Assembly: GCF_014199255.1 (NCBI RefSeq)
Contig: NZ_JACIJF010000003.1
Location: 186,001-250,000, forward strand
Direction: 5' to 3'
Source of the DNA: Sphingomonas xinjiangensis
Lineage (GTDB): Bacteria; Pseudomonadota; Alphaproteobacteria; Sphingomonadales; Sphingomonadaceae
DNA: 64,000 nt
Position 1 is the stretch's first letter. Each line of letters opens with the position of its first letter. The notes under the pieces are model-generated. The model worked only from the letters and a program-made list of their open reading frames with translations. It was not told where the DNA came from and did not search any database. This document shows, one piece after another, positions 37,005 through 45,778 of this stretch. A program made the translations under genes and the position numbers.

Positions 37005-38915
37005 TTACGCCTTGTTGTCGTCCACCTCGGAGAATTCGGCGTCGACGACTTCTTCGCCGCCAGCCTCGTTCCCCGCAGCCGCACCCGCATTCGGCGATGC
37101 ATTCTCGGCCGACTGCTTTTCGTAGATCGCCTGGCCCAGCTTCATCGCCACCTGGGCGAGGTTCTGTGCCTTGGCCTGCATCTCGTCGGCGTCGCCGCCT
37201 TCGATCGCAGTCTTGGTCTCGGCGATCGCGGCCTCGATCTCGCCCTTCAGCGAAGCATCGACCTTGTCGCCATTTTCCTGCAGCTGGCGCTCGGTGGTGT
37301 GCACCAGGCTTTCTGCGTTGTTCTTGGCTTCGGCTGCGGCGCGGCGCTTCTTGTCCTCTTCGGCAAAGCTCTCGGCGTCGCGGACCATCTGGTCGATGTC
37401 GCTGTCCGAAAGACCGCCCGAGGCCTGGATGCGGATCTGCTGCTCCTTGCCGGTGCCCTTGTCCTTGGCCGACACATTGACCAGGCCGTTGGCGTCGATG
37501 TCGAAGGTCACTTCGATCTGCGGCACGCCGCGCGGCGCGGGCGGGATGCCGATCAGGTCGAACTGGCCCAGCATCTTGTTGTCGGCCGCCATTTCGCGCT
37601 CGCCCTGGAAGACGCGGATGGTCACTGCCTGCTGATTGTCGTCAGCGGTGGAGTAGACCTGCGACTTCTTGGTCGGGATCGTGGTGTTGCGGTCGATCAT
37701 GCGGGTGAACACGCCACCCAGCGTCTCGATGCCCAGCGACAGCGGAGTCACGTCGAGCAGCAGCACGTCCTTGACGTCGCCCTGGAGCACGCCGGCCTGG
37801 ATCGCGGCACCGATCGCCACGACTTCGTCGGGGTTCACGCCAGTGTGCGGCTCCTTGCCGAAGAACGACTTCACGATGTCGCGCACTTTGGGCATGCGGG
37901 TCATGCCGCCCACCAGCACCACTTCATCGATCGCATCGGCCTTCAGGCCCGCATCGGCCAGTGCCTTGCGGCATGGCTCCAGCGTGCGCTGGATCAGGTC
38001 GTCGACCAGACGCTCCAGCTCGGCGCGGCTGATCGACTTCACCAGGTGCTTCGGCCCATTGGCGTCGGCGGTGATGAAGGGCAGATTGACTTCGGTGGTC
38101 TGCGCCGAGGAAAGCTCGATCTTGGCCTTTTCGGCGGCTTCCTTCAGCCGCTGAAGCGCCAGCTTGTCCTTGGTGAGGTCAATGCCTTCCGCCTTGCGGA
38201 ACTCGTCGGCCAGATACTGGACGATCTTGGAGTCGAAGTCCTCGCCGCCCAGGAAGGTGTCGCCGTTGGTCGCCTTCACTTCGAACACGCCGTCGCCGAT
38301 TTCCAGCACCGAGATGTCGAACGTGCCGCCGCCAAGGTCATAGACCGCGATGGTCTTGTTGCTGTCCTTGTCCAGGCCATAGGCCAGCGCCGCTGCGGTC
38401 GGCTCGTTGATGATGCGCAGCACTTCGAGCCCTGCGATCTTGCCGGCGTCCTTGGTCGCCTGGCGCTGGGCGTCGTTGAAATAGGCCGGGACGGTGATAA
38501 CCGCCTGGCTGACCGTCTCGCCCAGATAGCTCTCGGCGGTTTCCTTCATCTTCTGCAGGATGAAGGCAGAGATCTGCGAGGGGCTGTACTCTTCGCCACC
38601 GGCTTTCACCCAGGCGTCGCCGTTCGGGCCGCGCGCGATCGCATAGGGCACCAGCTCGGTGTCCTTCTTGGTCACGGGATCGTCGAAGCGGCGGCCGATC
38701 AGGCGCTTCACTGCAAAGATGGTATTGTCGCCGTTCGTCACTGCCTGGCGCTTGGCCGGCTGGCCGATCAGCCGCTCGCCGTCCTTGGCGAAGGCGACGA
38801 TCGACGGGGTAGTGCGCGCACCCTCCGCATTCTCGATAACCTTGGGCTTGCCGCCCTCCATCACAGCTACGCAGCTGTTGGTCGTCCCCAGATCAATACC
38901 GATTACTTTAGCCAT
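37005..38915 (-). CDS. dnaK: Chaperone DnaK (Hsp70)
   Basis: 636 residues. The ATPase domain starts [17 protein letters not shown] and contains [16 protein letters not shown] and [12 protein letters not shown]. The substrate-binding domain follows near residue 390 and the lid ends in an acidic [15 protein letters not shown]. An upstream heat-shock promoter is expected in 38916-39080 but I cannot point to clear boxes. It is divergent from the copper-chaperone gene. Confidence 0.98.
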   Translation of the reverse strand: MAKVIGIDLGTTNSCVAVMEGGKPKVIENAEGARTTPSIVAFAKDGERLIGQPAKRQAVTNGDNTIFAVKRLIGRRFDDPVTKKDTELVPYAIARGPNGDAWVKAGGEEYSPSQISAFILQKMKETAESYLGETVSQAVITVPAYFNDAQRQATKDAGKIAGLEVLRIINEPTAAALAYGLDKDSNKTIAVYDLGGGTFDISVLEIGDGVFEVKATNGDTFLGGEDFDSKIVQYLADEFRKAEGIDLTKDKLALQRLKEAAEKAKIELSSAQTTEVNLPFITADANGPKHLVKSISRAELERLVDDLIQRTLEPCRKALADAGLKADAIDEVVLVGGMTRMPKVRDIVKSFFGKEPHTGVNPDEVVAIGAAIQAGVLQGDVKDVLLLDVTPLSLGIETLGGVFTRMIDRNTTIPTKKSQVYSTADDNQQAVTIRVFQGEREMAADNKMLGQFDLIGIPPAPRGVPQIEVTFDIDANGLVNVSAKDKGTGKEQQIRIQASGGLSDSDIDQMVRDAESFAEEDKKRRAAAEAKNNAESLVHTTERQLQENGDKVDASLKGEIEAAIAETKTAIEGGDADEMQAKAQNLAQVAMKLGQAIYEKQSAENASPNAGAAAGNEAGGEEVVDAEFSEVDDNKA

Positions 38916-39080
38916 GGTCCCTCAGTGGCCCCCAGTTCAAAAAGATTAAGCGCGATGGCTCTCCGCAGCCCTTTATTAGGCACTGCGGGGAACCGTTTCC
39001 GGGCAGGGATATAGGTGGCCCTGCGCTTGCCGCAAGAAGGACAAGATTCTACGACGCTTCCCGAATTGGGAGGACGGCGG

Positions 39081-39518
39081 ATGCGAGGGATTTCAGGGAT
39101 TGTTGCGGGGGCGCTGCTCGTATCCGCCTGTCACCAGCAGCCCGCGGAGCCGACGATCGAAAAGGCGTGGGCACGCCTCCCCGCGGTCTCCGGAAACCCG
39201 GGCGCGGCCTATTTCACGCTGAAGGGCGGATCCCAGCAGGACAAGCTGGTCGCCATCGCCTCCTCCGCCACCAGCCGGGCCGAGCTGCACGAGACGATGC
39301 ACCACGGCCAGATGAGTGCCATGCAGCCGCTGCGCGACGTCGCAGTCGACGTCGACAAGAAAGTCGACTTCGCGCCCGGCGGCAGGCACGTCATGCTGTT
39401 CGGCCTGTCGCCAAGCCTCAAGCCGGGCCACCGCATCCCGCTGGTGCTGACGCTCGCCAGCGGCAAGAAGCTCGAAACCCAGGCCCAGCTCGTCGGCGCC
39501 GGCGACCCCCAGCCTTAA
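39081..39518 (+). CDS. PCuAC-family copper chaperone
   Basis: 145 residues. The start at 39081 is chosen over an upstream in-frame codon because GGGAGG precedes it and it begins a lipoprotein signal (GALLVSAC). The mature part has the PCu(A)C fold: AWARLPAVSGNPGAAYF, then the copper ligands in HETMHHGQMSAM (His and Met). Such proteins deliver Cu(I) to the CuA site of cytochrome oxidase in the periplasm. No oxidase genes lie nearby. Confidence 0.88.
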   Translation: MRGISGIVAGALLVSACHQQPAEPTIEKAWARLPAVSGNPGAAYFTLKGGSQQDKLVAIASSATSRAELHETMHHGQMSAMQPLRDVAVDVDKKVDFAPGGRHVMLFGLSPSLKPGHRIPLVLTLASGKKLETQAQLVGAGDPQP

Positions 39519-39524
39519 TCGTTC

Positions 39525-39824
39525 TCAGTCGAACCGGTTGTGCGACGGCGGGTCGCTTGCCGGAAAAGACTCGTCCACGCCTTCATCGACTTCATCCCAC
39601 ACGTCGTCGTCGTCATGGTCGCGCATATGTTCGGGTCCCGCATCGCGCGTCTGATCGAAGCCGCCCTTCACACCGGCCGGCTGCGCAAAGGCCGCAGGAA
39701 TCACTTCTTCCTCGTCTTCCACCCGCCGCAGGTAGCGCCCCAGCAGGAATGCGCCGCCCGCCACCGCGGCCACGCCGATCCACGCGCCGCTGCCGATTCT
39801 GCGTCTGCGATCATTCCCCGACAT
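39525..39824 (-). CDS. Small membrane protein with acidic C-terminal tail
   Basis: 99 residues from the ATG at 39824, with GGAG upstream. A basic N-terminus (NDRRRR), one membrane helix (AWIGVAAVAGGAFLLGRYL) and an acidic tail (DHDDDDVWDEVDEGVDESF). The ending DESFPASDPPS is a widespread motif in small alphaproteobacterial proteins of unknown role. Transcribed toward the copper-chaperone gene, 6 bp between stops. Confidence 0.65.
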   Translation of the reverse strand: MSGNDRRRRIGSGAWIGVAAVAGGAFLLGRYLRRVEDEEEVIPAAFAQPAGVKGGFDQTRDAGPEHMRDHDDDDVWDEVDEGVDESFPASDPPSHNRFD

Positions 39825-39916
39825 CCTATGCTCCACCTTCTTGGTTCTTCATGACCTGAACGTATCTGCGGCGCGGCGGCTGCATGCCGGCTGCATTTTG
39901 TGCGTCGCGCTGCGGC

Positions 39917-40072
39917 TTATTTGGTCTGCTCGATTGCCGTCGTCTGGCCGCTCTCATGCTTTCGAGTGGCGAAGAACAGCACCAGCACCGCCACGATGAA
40001 GGCAATCAGGATGTACGTGGCGAGTGCCGTCGCCGGTTTCTTTGAAGAAAGCTGCTTGTCAGGTTTGGGCAT
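39917..40072 (-). CDS. Short single-pass membrane protein
   Basis: A 51-residue frame, MPKPDKQLSSKKPATALATY at the start, then one membrane helix (ILIAFIVAVLVLFFATRK) and a polar tail. The codon use matches the neighbours. It lies between the acidic-tail gene and the hxlR-type gene, all on the minus strand. Unknown function; the ATG at 40072 is the only plausible start. Confidence 0.5.
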   Translation of the reverse strand: MPKPDKQLSSKKPATALATYILIAFIVAVLVLFFATRKHESGQTTAIEQTK

Positions 40073-40146
40073 GATGGCTCCGGAACGTCGGGGGCTGCGA
40101 AAACGCGCCAGAACCGCTTTCGGTGCGGCCGCGCCCGATCAAATGT

Positions 40147-40527
40147 TCAGGTCCGGCGCGCGGTCGGACGGCTGCCGAGCTGGTCGAGCGCATCGGCATT
40201 ATCGCGCGCCCAAGCGTAAAGCATCTCCACCGGCTCGACGAGGCGCATGCCAAGCGCGCTCAGTCGATACTCGACCGCCGGGGGAACCGCGCTTTGCACA
40301 TGGCGGGTGAGGAGGCCGACCTCCTCCATTTCGCGCAGCGTCTGGGTGAGCATTTTCTTGGAGATGCCCGGCAGGCTGCGATGCAGCACACCGGTTCGCG
40401 CTGTGCCGCCGTGGCGGGCATGCAGCGTGTGCAGCACCATGCTGGTCCATTTGGTCGCGAACAGCGCCAGCACGCGCCGTGGCGCACAATCCTCCCGCCA
40501 TTCCTCGTCGGCCGAGCCCGGCTGCAT
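40147..40527 (-). CDS. HxlR-family winged-helix transcriptional regulator
   Basis: 126 residues. CAPRRVLALFATKW near residue 14 is the HxlR opening with its redox-capable Cys; the wing region has LPGISKKMLTQTLREMEEVGLL and the C-terminal EYRLSALGMRLVEPVEMLYAWA. HxlR regulators sense electrophiles or oxidants. It is divergent from the reductase at 40621, with 93 bp between starts, and probably controls that gene. Confidence 0.9.
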   Translation of the reverse strand: MQPGSADEEWREDCAPRRVLALFATKWTSMVLHTLHARHGGTARTGVLHRSLPGISKKMLTQTLREMEEVGLLTRHVQSAVPPAVEYRLSALGMRLVEPVEMLYAWARDNADALDQLGSRPTARRT

Positions 40528-40534
40528 CGCTGGG

Positions 40535-40567
40535 TACCTCCTGGTGCCTAGGTTCCTGTTTGGTGCC
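40535..40567. promoter_or_regulatory. Candidate operator in the hxlR/reductase divergent promoter
   Basis: GGTACC TCCT GGTGCC forms an imperfect inverted repeat, and TGGTGCC is repeated 20 bp apart. The position between the divergent starts fits a regulator-binding site, but no motif is established. Confidence 0.35.
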
Positions 40568-40620
40568 GTCTAGAAGCCTTCCCTCGCATTGCCTAGCTTT
40601 TCGCCATCAATGGATATGGG

Positions 40621-41691
40621 ATGAAGAACATGGCGAAGACTGCATTGGTCGTCGGGGCGAGTGGCATCGTCGGCAGCGCGACGGCGACATTGCTGATCGA
40701 ACAGGGGTGGGGTGTCCACGGCCTCGCGCGCCGCCCGGCCGCCCAGAACGGCGTGCAGCCGGTAGCCGCCGACCTGCAGAATGCCGCTGCCACAGCGCAG
40801 GCGTTACAGGGCATCCACCCCGATGCGGTGTTCATCACCACCTGGCTGCGCCAGGATAGTGAGGCAGAGAATATCCGCGTCAACGCCGCCATGGTGCGCA
40901 ATTTGCTTGATAGCCTGCCCAAGCCAACCGGGAGGCGCCACGTCGCGCTGGTGACCGGCCTCAAACACTATCTCGGGCCGTTCGAAGCTTACGGTAAAGG
41001 CGTGCTGCCCCAGACTCCGTTCCGCGAGGAGCAGGGCCGGCTCGACGTCGAGAATTTCTATTATGCCCAGGAGGACGAAGTATTCGCCGCGGCGGCACGC
41101 GACGGCTTCACCTGGAGCGTCCATCGCCCGCACACTGTGATCGGTAAGGCCGTGGGCAACGCCATGAATATGGGTACGACGCTCGCGGCTTATGCGACGC
41201 TGTGCCGGGAGACCGGGCGCCCCTTCACCTTTCCCGGCTCCGCGGCGCAGTGGAGCGGACTCACCGACATGACCGATGCTCGCCAGCTCGCCCGCCAGCT
41301 CCTTTGGGCGGCCGAAACCGAAGCGGCGCACAACGAGGACTTCAACATCGTCAATGGCGACGTCTTCCGCTGGCAGTGGATGTGGAGCCGCATCGCCAAC
41401 TGGTTCGGGATCAAGCCCGCGCCCTTTGACGGTACCGTTCGCCCGCTCGAGCAGCAGATGGCGAACGATGCCGATCTATGGCGGCGGATCGCCGAACGCG
41501 AGGGTTTGGCAGAGGCCGATCTCAGCCGGCTGGCCTCAGCCTGGCATACCGACGCCGATCTTGGCCGGCCGCTGGAAGTGGTGACCGACATGTCCAAGAG
41601 CCGCCGCCTGGGGTTCACCGGCTACCAGCCGACCGACGACGCGTTCTTCCAGCTGTTCGAGCGGCTGCGCGCCGATCGCTTGATCCCCTGA
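40621..41691 (+). CDS. SDR-family oxidoreductase, PRISE-like (progesterone 5-beta-reductase type)
   Basis: 356 residues (353 if started at 40630). The NAD(P)-binding motif is VVGASGIVGSA at residues 9-19. FITTWLRQ, LVTGLKHYLGPFEAYGKG and the tyrosine pair in FYYAQEDEVF match the PRISE group, which reduces enones using NADPH; in bacteria the substrates are mostly unknown. The HxlR gene next door suggests induction by a reactive compound such as a quinone or enone. Confidence 0.82.
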   Translation: MKNMAKTALVVGASGIVGSATATLLIEQGWGVHGLARRPAAQNGVQPVAADLQNAAATAQALQGIHPDAVFITTWLRQDSEAENIRVNAAMVRNLLDSLPKPTGRRHVALVTGLKHYLGPFEAYGKGVLPQTPFREEQGRLDVENFYYAQEDEVFAAAARDGFTWSVHRPHTVIGKAVGNAMNMGTTLAAYATLCRETGRPFTFPGSAAQWSGLTDMTDARQLARQLLWAAETEAAHNEDFNIVNGDVFRWQWMWSRIANWFGIKPAPFDGTVRPLEQQMANDADLWRRIAEREGLAEADLSRLASAWHTDADLGRPLEVVTDMSKSRRLGFTGYQPTDDAFFQLFERLRADRLIP

Positions 41692-41744
41692 GCATCGGGA
41701 CCGACGGCGGTGACAAACCCATCGCCGTCGGCCATGACACCGCG

Positions 41745-42206
41745 ATGTCCGCATCGCGCCCGCTCACCCCCGGGGAGACCCGCCTCGCCGCATCGGTCCT
41801 TGGTGAGGCCGTCGATTATGCCAGAGCGCGCGTGGCAAACACCAAATGGGCATTCTTTCAACCGCGCAACACCACCATGGCGCCCCGCGGCACGATCCAC
41901 TTTCACCCGAAAAGCGGTATGTATCATGAGGATTTCAGCCTTGCGCCGCTTGGGGTGCAGGGGCTGTTCGTCCATGAGATGGTGCATATATGGCAGCATC
42001 AGCAGGGCATCTTCCTGCCGCTGAAGCGCCATCCATTCTGCCGTTACACCTATGCGATGAAGCCAGGCCAAGCCTTCGCCCGCTATGGGCTGGAGCAGCA
42101 GGCGGAGATCGTTCGCCACGCCTTCCTGCTGCGTCACCGCGCGGTCATCCCCGGCGCACCGCCGCTTGCGCAATATGAGACCCTGCTACCCTTCAGGCCC
42201 GCCTGA
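41745..42206 (+). CDS. Small HExxH metalloprotein
   Basis: 153 residues from ATG at 41745. FVHEMVHIWQHQQG carries HExxH (HEMVH) near residue 75, suggesting a zinc-binding, peptidase-like fold. The rest (RGTIHFHPKSGMYHEDFSLA) is unlike known families I can name; some databases call such proteins vgr-related. No signal peptide. It follows the reductase by 53 bp, in the same direction. The ribosome site is weak, so the start is not certain. Confidence 0.6.
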   Translation: MSASRPLTPGETRLAASVLGEAVDYARARVANTKWAFFQPRNTTMAPRGTIHFHPKSGMYHEDFSLAPLGVQGLFVHEMVHIWQHQQGIFLPLKRHPFCRYTYAMKPGQAFARYGLEQQAEIVRHAFLLRHRAVIPGAPPLAQYETLLPFRPA

Positions 42207-42270
42207 TCGTTATCGGCGCAGCAACGCCCGCCCGGCCGCTAGGCCGAACGGGGCGCTGCATCTTCATCCG

Positions 42271-42405
42271 TTACTTATGCCCGCCGCCGCCCGCATTCTG
42301 CTTTGACGCTGTTCGGCTGTTGTCGGCATCCTTCTCGTGCTGCTTTTCGCTGCCACCTTGCGTTTCGCGGCCGCTCTTGCCGTCATGATCACCTTTTTCA
42401 GCCAT
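42271..42405 (-). CDS. Small hydrophilic stress-type protein
   Basis: A 44-residue frame, Lys/Glu/Gly/Ser-rich and without hydrophobic segments, ending in GGGGHK, preceded by AGGAG. An EcfG-type promoter (GGAAC-N18-GTT) sits directly upstream at 42436-42461, giving a short leader. Such basic, glycine-rich small proteins resemble stress-induced hydrophilins. Unknown function. Confidence 0.55.
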   Translation of the reverse strand: MAEKGDHDGKSGRETQGGSEKQHEKDADNSRTASKQNAGGGGHK

Positions 42406-42435
42406 GTCGCTCTCCTGCACTCGTGATGCGGGAAG

Positions 42436-42461
42436 AACCGGGGGAAGCGGCGACCCGTTCC
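42436..42461 (-). promoter_or_regulatory. EcfG-type promoter of the small hydrophilic gene
   Basis: On the minus strand GGAAC, 18 nt, GTT (GGTT with N17). The -10-like box lies about 31 bp from the ATG at 42405. It matches the general-stress sigma consensus. Confidence 0.5.
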
Positions 42462-42474
42462 GGCAAACCGTCGC

Positions 42475-42894
42475 TTACTCAGACCCGACCAGCTTCTTCG
42501 CCTTGTCCACCATCTTGTGGATCACGCCTTCCTCGGCAGCCTCGGCCTTTTCCTTGGTCTTGAAGGCTACGCCAGCGGGCTCGGCAGGCGGCGCATAGAT
42601 GGAGAACAGCTTGAGCGGCTCGCTGCCCTTGTTGATGATATTGTGCTTGGCACCTTTGGGGATCACGATCAGCCGGTTGGCCACCACCTTGGTGCGGCTG
42701 CCGTCGACCACGGCCTGGCCCTCGCCCGAGACGAAGAACGTCGTCTGATCGGCGGGATGCGTTTCTTCGCCGATCTCTTCGCCTGGTTGAAGATGCATCA
42801 GCACGATCTGGATATTGTCGTCGAGATACACTTCCTTCTGGAAGAAGTTGTTCTTGCCCGCGGCTTCCAGCAGGTCCTTGTTGAATACGGCCAT
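42475..42894 (-). CDS. Cupin-domain protein
   Basis: 139 residues with one cupin barrel: GEEIGEETHPADQTTFFVSGEG for the first motif (His) and GAKHNIINKG for the second, so a metal site is likely. The C-terminus is a Lys/Glu-rich tail. Enzyme or binding function unknown. It carries a GGAAC-N17-GTT element upstream, so it is probably part of the general-stress response. Confidence 0.8.
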   Translation of the reverse strand: MAVFNKDLLEAAGKNNFFQKEVYLDDNIQIVLMHLQPGEEIGEETHPADQTTFFVSGEGQAVVDGSRTKVVANRLIVIPKGAKHNIINKGSEPLKLFSIYAPPAEPAGVAFKTKEKAEAAEEGVIHKMVDKAKKLVGSE

Positions 42895-42926
42895 GTCGCG
42901 CTTGCTCCCATCCTAGGCGCTTCCAG

Positions 42927-42951
42927 AACCGGTGCCGTTGGTCACGGTTCC
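42927..42951 (-). promoter_or_regulatory. EcfG-type promoter of the cupin gene
   Basis: On the minus strand GGAAC, 17 nt, GTT, about 33 bp before the start codon at 42894. It matches the GGAAC-N16/17-CGTT-like consensus. Confidence 0.5.
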
Positions 42952-43158
42952 ATCGCCCGCTGTTGGCGCGGGTTTATCGCCCGCCGTTGCCGGTGCTTCC
43001 GTAGAACTACGCAGCAGGCACGCATTCCGGCCAAGCAGCACGCGCTCCCTCTATAATGGGCACAGATCCGCAACAGGCGGACGAACTCGGGGCGTCGGGG
43101 GCAATCCTCAAAGACCTTTCAAGGTCGCCAGGGGCGCTCCCCTGAATTGGAACTCGGC

Positions 43159-44706
43159 ATGCGTTTTCTTCTCTCCACCGCGCTGACTGCCCCGATGCTT
43201 CTTTGTGCCATGACTGCGTCGGCAGCGGAGGTCCGCAAGGACGGCGACGTGGCCAAGGAAGGCGAAGCCGCCAAGGAAGGCGACAAGGCCGCGCAGAACT
43301 TCCCGGAAAGCGCCGCCGCCAAGCCTGCCGTGCGCACGCCCTTTGCCTACCCGACCGAAGCGGCCGGCGAAGGCACCACCACCGAAGGCTTCAACGCGCA
43401 CCGCTGGGTCGAGGATTGGCGCAGCTACAAGGATCCCGCCAAGCGCGACGACATCTTCGATCGCCTGAAGTACCTGCCGCTCGCCGCCGACGGGGATGTG
43501 TACCTCACGCTCAGCGGCGAGGTCCGAGCCCGTTTCAATCACGTGACCAATCCCGGCCTGACGCGCGGTCCTGCCCAGGACCAGGAGCTGCTGCGCCTTG
43601 TCGGCGGCGCCGACCTCCACATCGGCAAGCATTTCCGCCTGTTCGGCGAGCTCGCCAGCGGTCAGATCACCGGCGAAAATATCGGCGTGCCGGCAAACAA
43701 CCTGCACAACGACCTGTTCGCGCAGCAATATTTCGCCGAAGCCACAGCCGATATCGGCCCTGCGGCGGTCGGCGTGCGCTATGGCCGCCAGGAATTTGCC
43801 GACGGCGCGGCGCAGCTGGTATCGCAGCGCGACAACAACAGCCTCGCCTTCGTGCTGAACGGCATTCGCGGCTGGGCCCGCACGTCCAACCTTCGCGCCG
43901 ACGTCTTCGACCTCAAGTTCACGACGCTGGGCTCTCACGGCCTGCGCGACGACAAGATCGATGACGGCCACCGCTTCTCAGGCGTCACGTTCGGCTATGC
44001 CCTGCCCAAGACGCTGTTCGGCAAGTCCAAGCTCTACTTCGATCCCTTCATCTGGCGCTTCCGCAGCAGCGGCCAGCGCTGGGGCGTCACCACCGCAACC
44101 GAAGTGCGAAATTATCTGGGCGCGCGGCTCTGGGGCAGCGCCGGCGACTACACGATCGACTGGACCGTGACGCATCAGACCGGCGAGTTCGGCACGCGCA
44201 ATATCGACGCGACTCAGATCTTCATGGGCCAGAACGTGCTGCTGTCGAAATCGGCACTCAAGCCGCGGCTGGGCTTCCACTTCGATTATGGCACCGGCGA
44301 CAACAGCCAGGGCACCGGCACGCTCGGTACCGCGGCAGCGCCGTTCGGCAACACGATCTACTTTGCCTATACCACTGCGATCGGGCCGACCAATCTCCGG
44401 ATGATCGCCCCCACCTTTGCCTTTTCACCGACCAAGACCATCAAGGTCTCGACCGAGTATAGCTGGGCGATGCGCGACAATTTGTCGGAGCCGGTCTATC
44501 GCGGCAACGCCACGGCCTATGCCCGCACCGCCAATGTCGAGGGCCGCGACGTCGCCCAGCTCGCCCGCCTTCAGGTCGTGTGGACGCCCACCCGCCGCTT
44601 GTCCTTCACCGGCCGCTACGAGCATATGTTCACCGGCGAAGTGTTCGAGCGCGCCGGCTATACCGACTATGACTATCTCGCGCTCTGGACGAACTGGCGC
44701 TTCTAA
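43159..44706 (+). CDS. Alginate-export-family outer-membrane porin
   Basis: 515 residues. The start at 43159 begins the signal peptide (cleavage after TASA); an upstream in-frame TTG is ignored. After a Lys/Glu/Ala-rich linker, the protein is built of beta strands: HRWVEDWRSYKD, GEVRARFNH, LHIGKHFRLFGELASGQ, and the last strand ends in WTNWRF. This matches the alginate_exp family, which forms large outer-membrane channels. A solitary gene with a terminator directly after. The substrate may be another polymer. Confidence 0.88.
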   Translation: MRFLLSTALTAPMLLCAMTASAAEVRKDGDVAKEGEAAKEGDKAAQNFPESAAAKPAVRTPFAYPTEAAGEGTTTEGFNAHRWVEDWRSYKDPAKRDDIFDRLKYLPLAADGDVYLTLSGEVRARFNHVTNPGLTRGPAQDQELLRLVGGADLHIGKHFRLFGELASGQITGENIGVPANNLHNDLFAQQYFAEATADIGPAAVGVRYGRQEFADGAAQLVSQRDNNSLAFVLNGIRGWARTSNLRADVFDLKFTTLGSHGLRDDKIDDGHRFSGVTFGYALPKTLFGKSKLYFDPFIWRFRSSGQRWGVTTATEVRNYLGARLWGSAGDYTIDWTVTHQTGEFGTRNIDATQIFMGQNVLLSKSALKPRLGFHFDYGTGDNSQGTGTLGTAAAPFGNTIYFAYTTAIGPTNLRMIAPTFAFSPTKTIKVSTEYSWAMRDNLSEPVYRGNATAYARTANVEGRDVAQLARLQVVWTPTRRLSFTGRYEHMFTGEVFERAGYTDYDYLALWTNWRF

Positions 44707-44710
44707 GCTC

Positions 44711-44741
44711 GCAAGGGCCCTCCCCGCACGGGAGGGCCTTA
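44711..44741 (+). terminator. Intrinsic terminator after the porin gene
   Basis: GGGCCCTCCCC, a 4-nt loop and GGGAGGGCC followed by TT. It lies 7 bp past the porin stop codon. Confidence 0.75.
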
Positions 44742-44904
44742 CAGCGTCAACGCCGCCTTGCGCCCGACCGCGCCGGCATCGCCAAACGCGGGACTGCCAG
44801 GAAGTTGCCACCGCGTAACGAACACGAACCGCTATGCGCCGGCGTTCGTCGGGCACCGCAAATGACTTGCTGAGTGGCCGTCGCGCGCTGTAGGTGACAG
44901 TCCG

Positions 44905-45771
44905 ATGACAGTTCCTCCGCCGGACCGGTCAAGGGATCGCCGGATCGAGGATCCGACCAATCTCTGGATCATTCATCCCGCAGGGCGTGCGCTCCTGCCG
45001 GGGTTCCTGGCGCGCGGGATTTCGGCAAACGCGGTGTCGTTCGGCGGACTCGCGCTGGGCACTTGCGCCGCGCTCGCCTACAGCCAATGGCATGCCTGGC
45101 CGTTCGCGCTGCTCGGGCTGCTGTTTTCGGTCGGCTGGCTGATCGCCGACGGGCTTGACGGGATGATCGCCCGCGCCACCGGCACCGCCAGCCCACTCGG
45201 CCGCGCGCTCGACGGGCTGTGCGACCACGGCGTGTTCGCGCTGATCTACACCGTGCTGGCGATCTCGGTCGGCGCGGTCGAGGGCTGGGTACTCGCCTGG
45301 GCCGCCGGCGCCGCCCACGCGGTGCAGTCCAACCTCTACGAAAGCGAACGCGCCCGCTTCCACCGCCGGTGCAAGGGCATCGCGCTCGCCCCGCCCCCGG
45401 CGCCCAGCCGCAACCCGCTAGTCCGCCTCTACGACTCCGCGGCCGGCATGCTGGACCGCTTCGCTTATCCCTTTGACGACGCCCTGCGGCGCCAGAGCGA
45501 CTCGGCCCGTCTCGCCGGCGCCTATGGCGCGCAGGCCACCGCGCCGATGCGGCTGCTGAGCCTGCTCACCGCCAATGTCCGCGTCGTCGCGATCTTCCTC
45601 GCCTGCCTCGCCGGCAATCCGCGGCTGTTCTGGTGGTTTGAGCTGGCACCGCTGACCGCAGTCCTCGTCATCGGCCTCATCTGGCACCGCGTCGTGGAGG
45701 CTCGGCTCATCCGCAGCCTCGCCGCCGTGCCGCCCATGAATTCTGACCAATCACCCACGCAAAGGACGTGA
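44905..45771 (+). CDS. CDP-alcohol phosphatidyltransferase family protein
   Basis: 288 residues, about five membrane segments. The family signature is present with all conserved acidic residues: DGLDGMIARATG, then GRALDGLCD (pattern DG-x2-AR-x8-G-x3-D-x3-D). These enzymes transfer the phospho-alcohol of a CDP-activated donor to an alcohol. The two following genes are myo-inositol-1-phosphate synthase and a nucleotidyltransferase, so the donor is probably CDP-inositol, or CDP-DAG with inositol phosphate as acceptor. 7 bp separate it from the next gene. Confidence 0.85.
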   Translation: MTVPPPDRSRDRRIEDPTNLWIIHPAGRALLPGFLARGISANAVSFGGLALGTCAALAYSQWHAWPFALLGLLFSVGWLIADGLDGMIARATGTASPLGRALDGLCDHGVFALIYTVLAISVGAVEGWVLAWAAGAAHAVQSNLYESERARFHRRCKGIALAPPPAPSRNPLVRLYDSAAGMLDRFAYPFDDALRRQSDSARLAGAYGAQATAPMRLLSLLTANVRVVAIFLACLAGNPRLFWWFELAPLTAVLVIGLIWHRVVEARLIRSLAAVPPMNSDQSPTQRT

Positions 45772-45778
45772 AGTAGTA

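Noticed and set aside
36939-39014. 691-codon plus-strand frame opposite dnaK
   Set aside because: Long only because dnaK's codon bias leaves few stops on the other strand; no domain visible.
38916-39080. Heat-shock (RpoH) promoter for dnaK
   Set aside because: I could not place both boxes at an acceptable spacing on the minus strand, so none is annotated.
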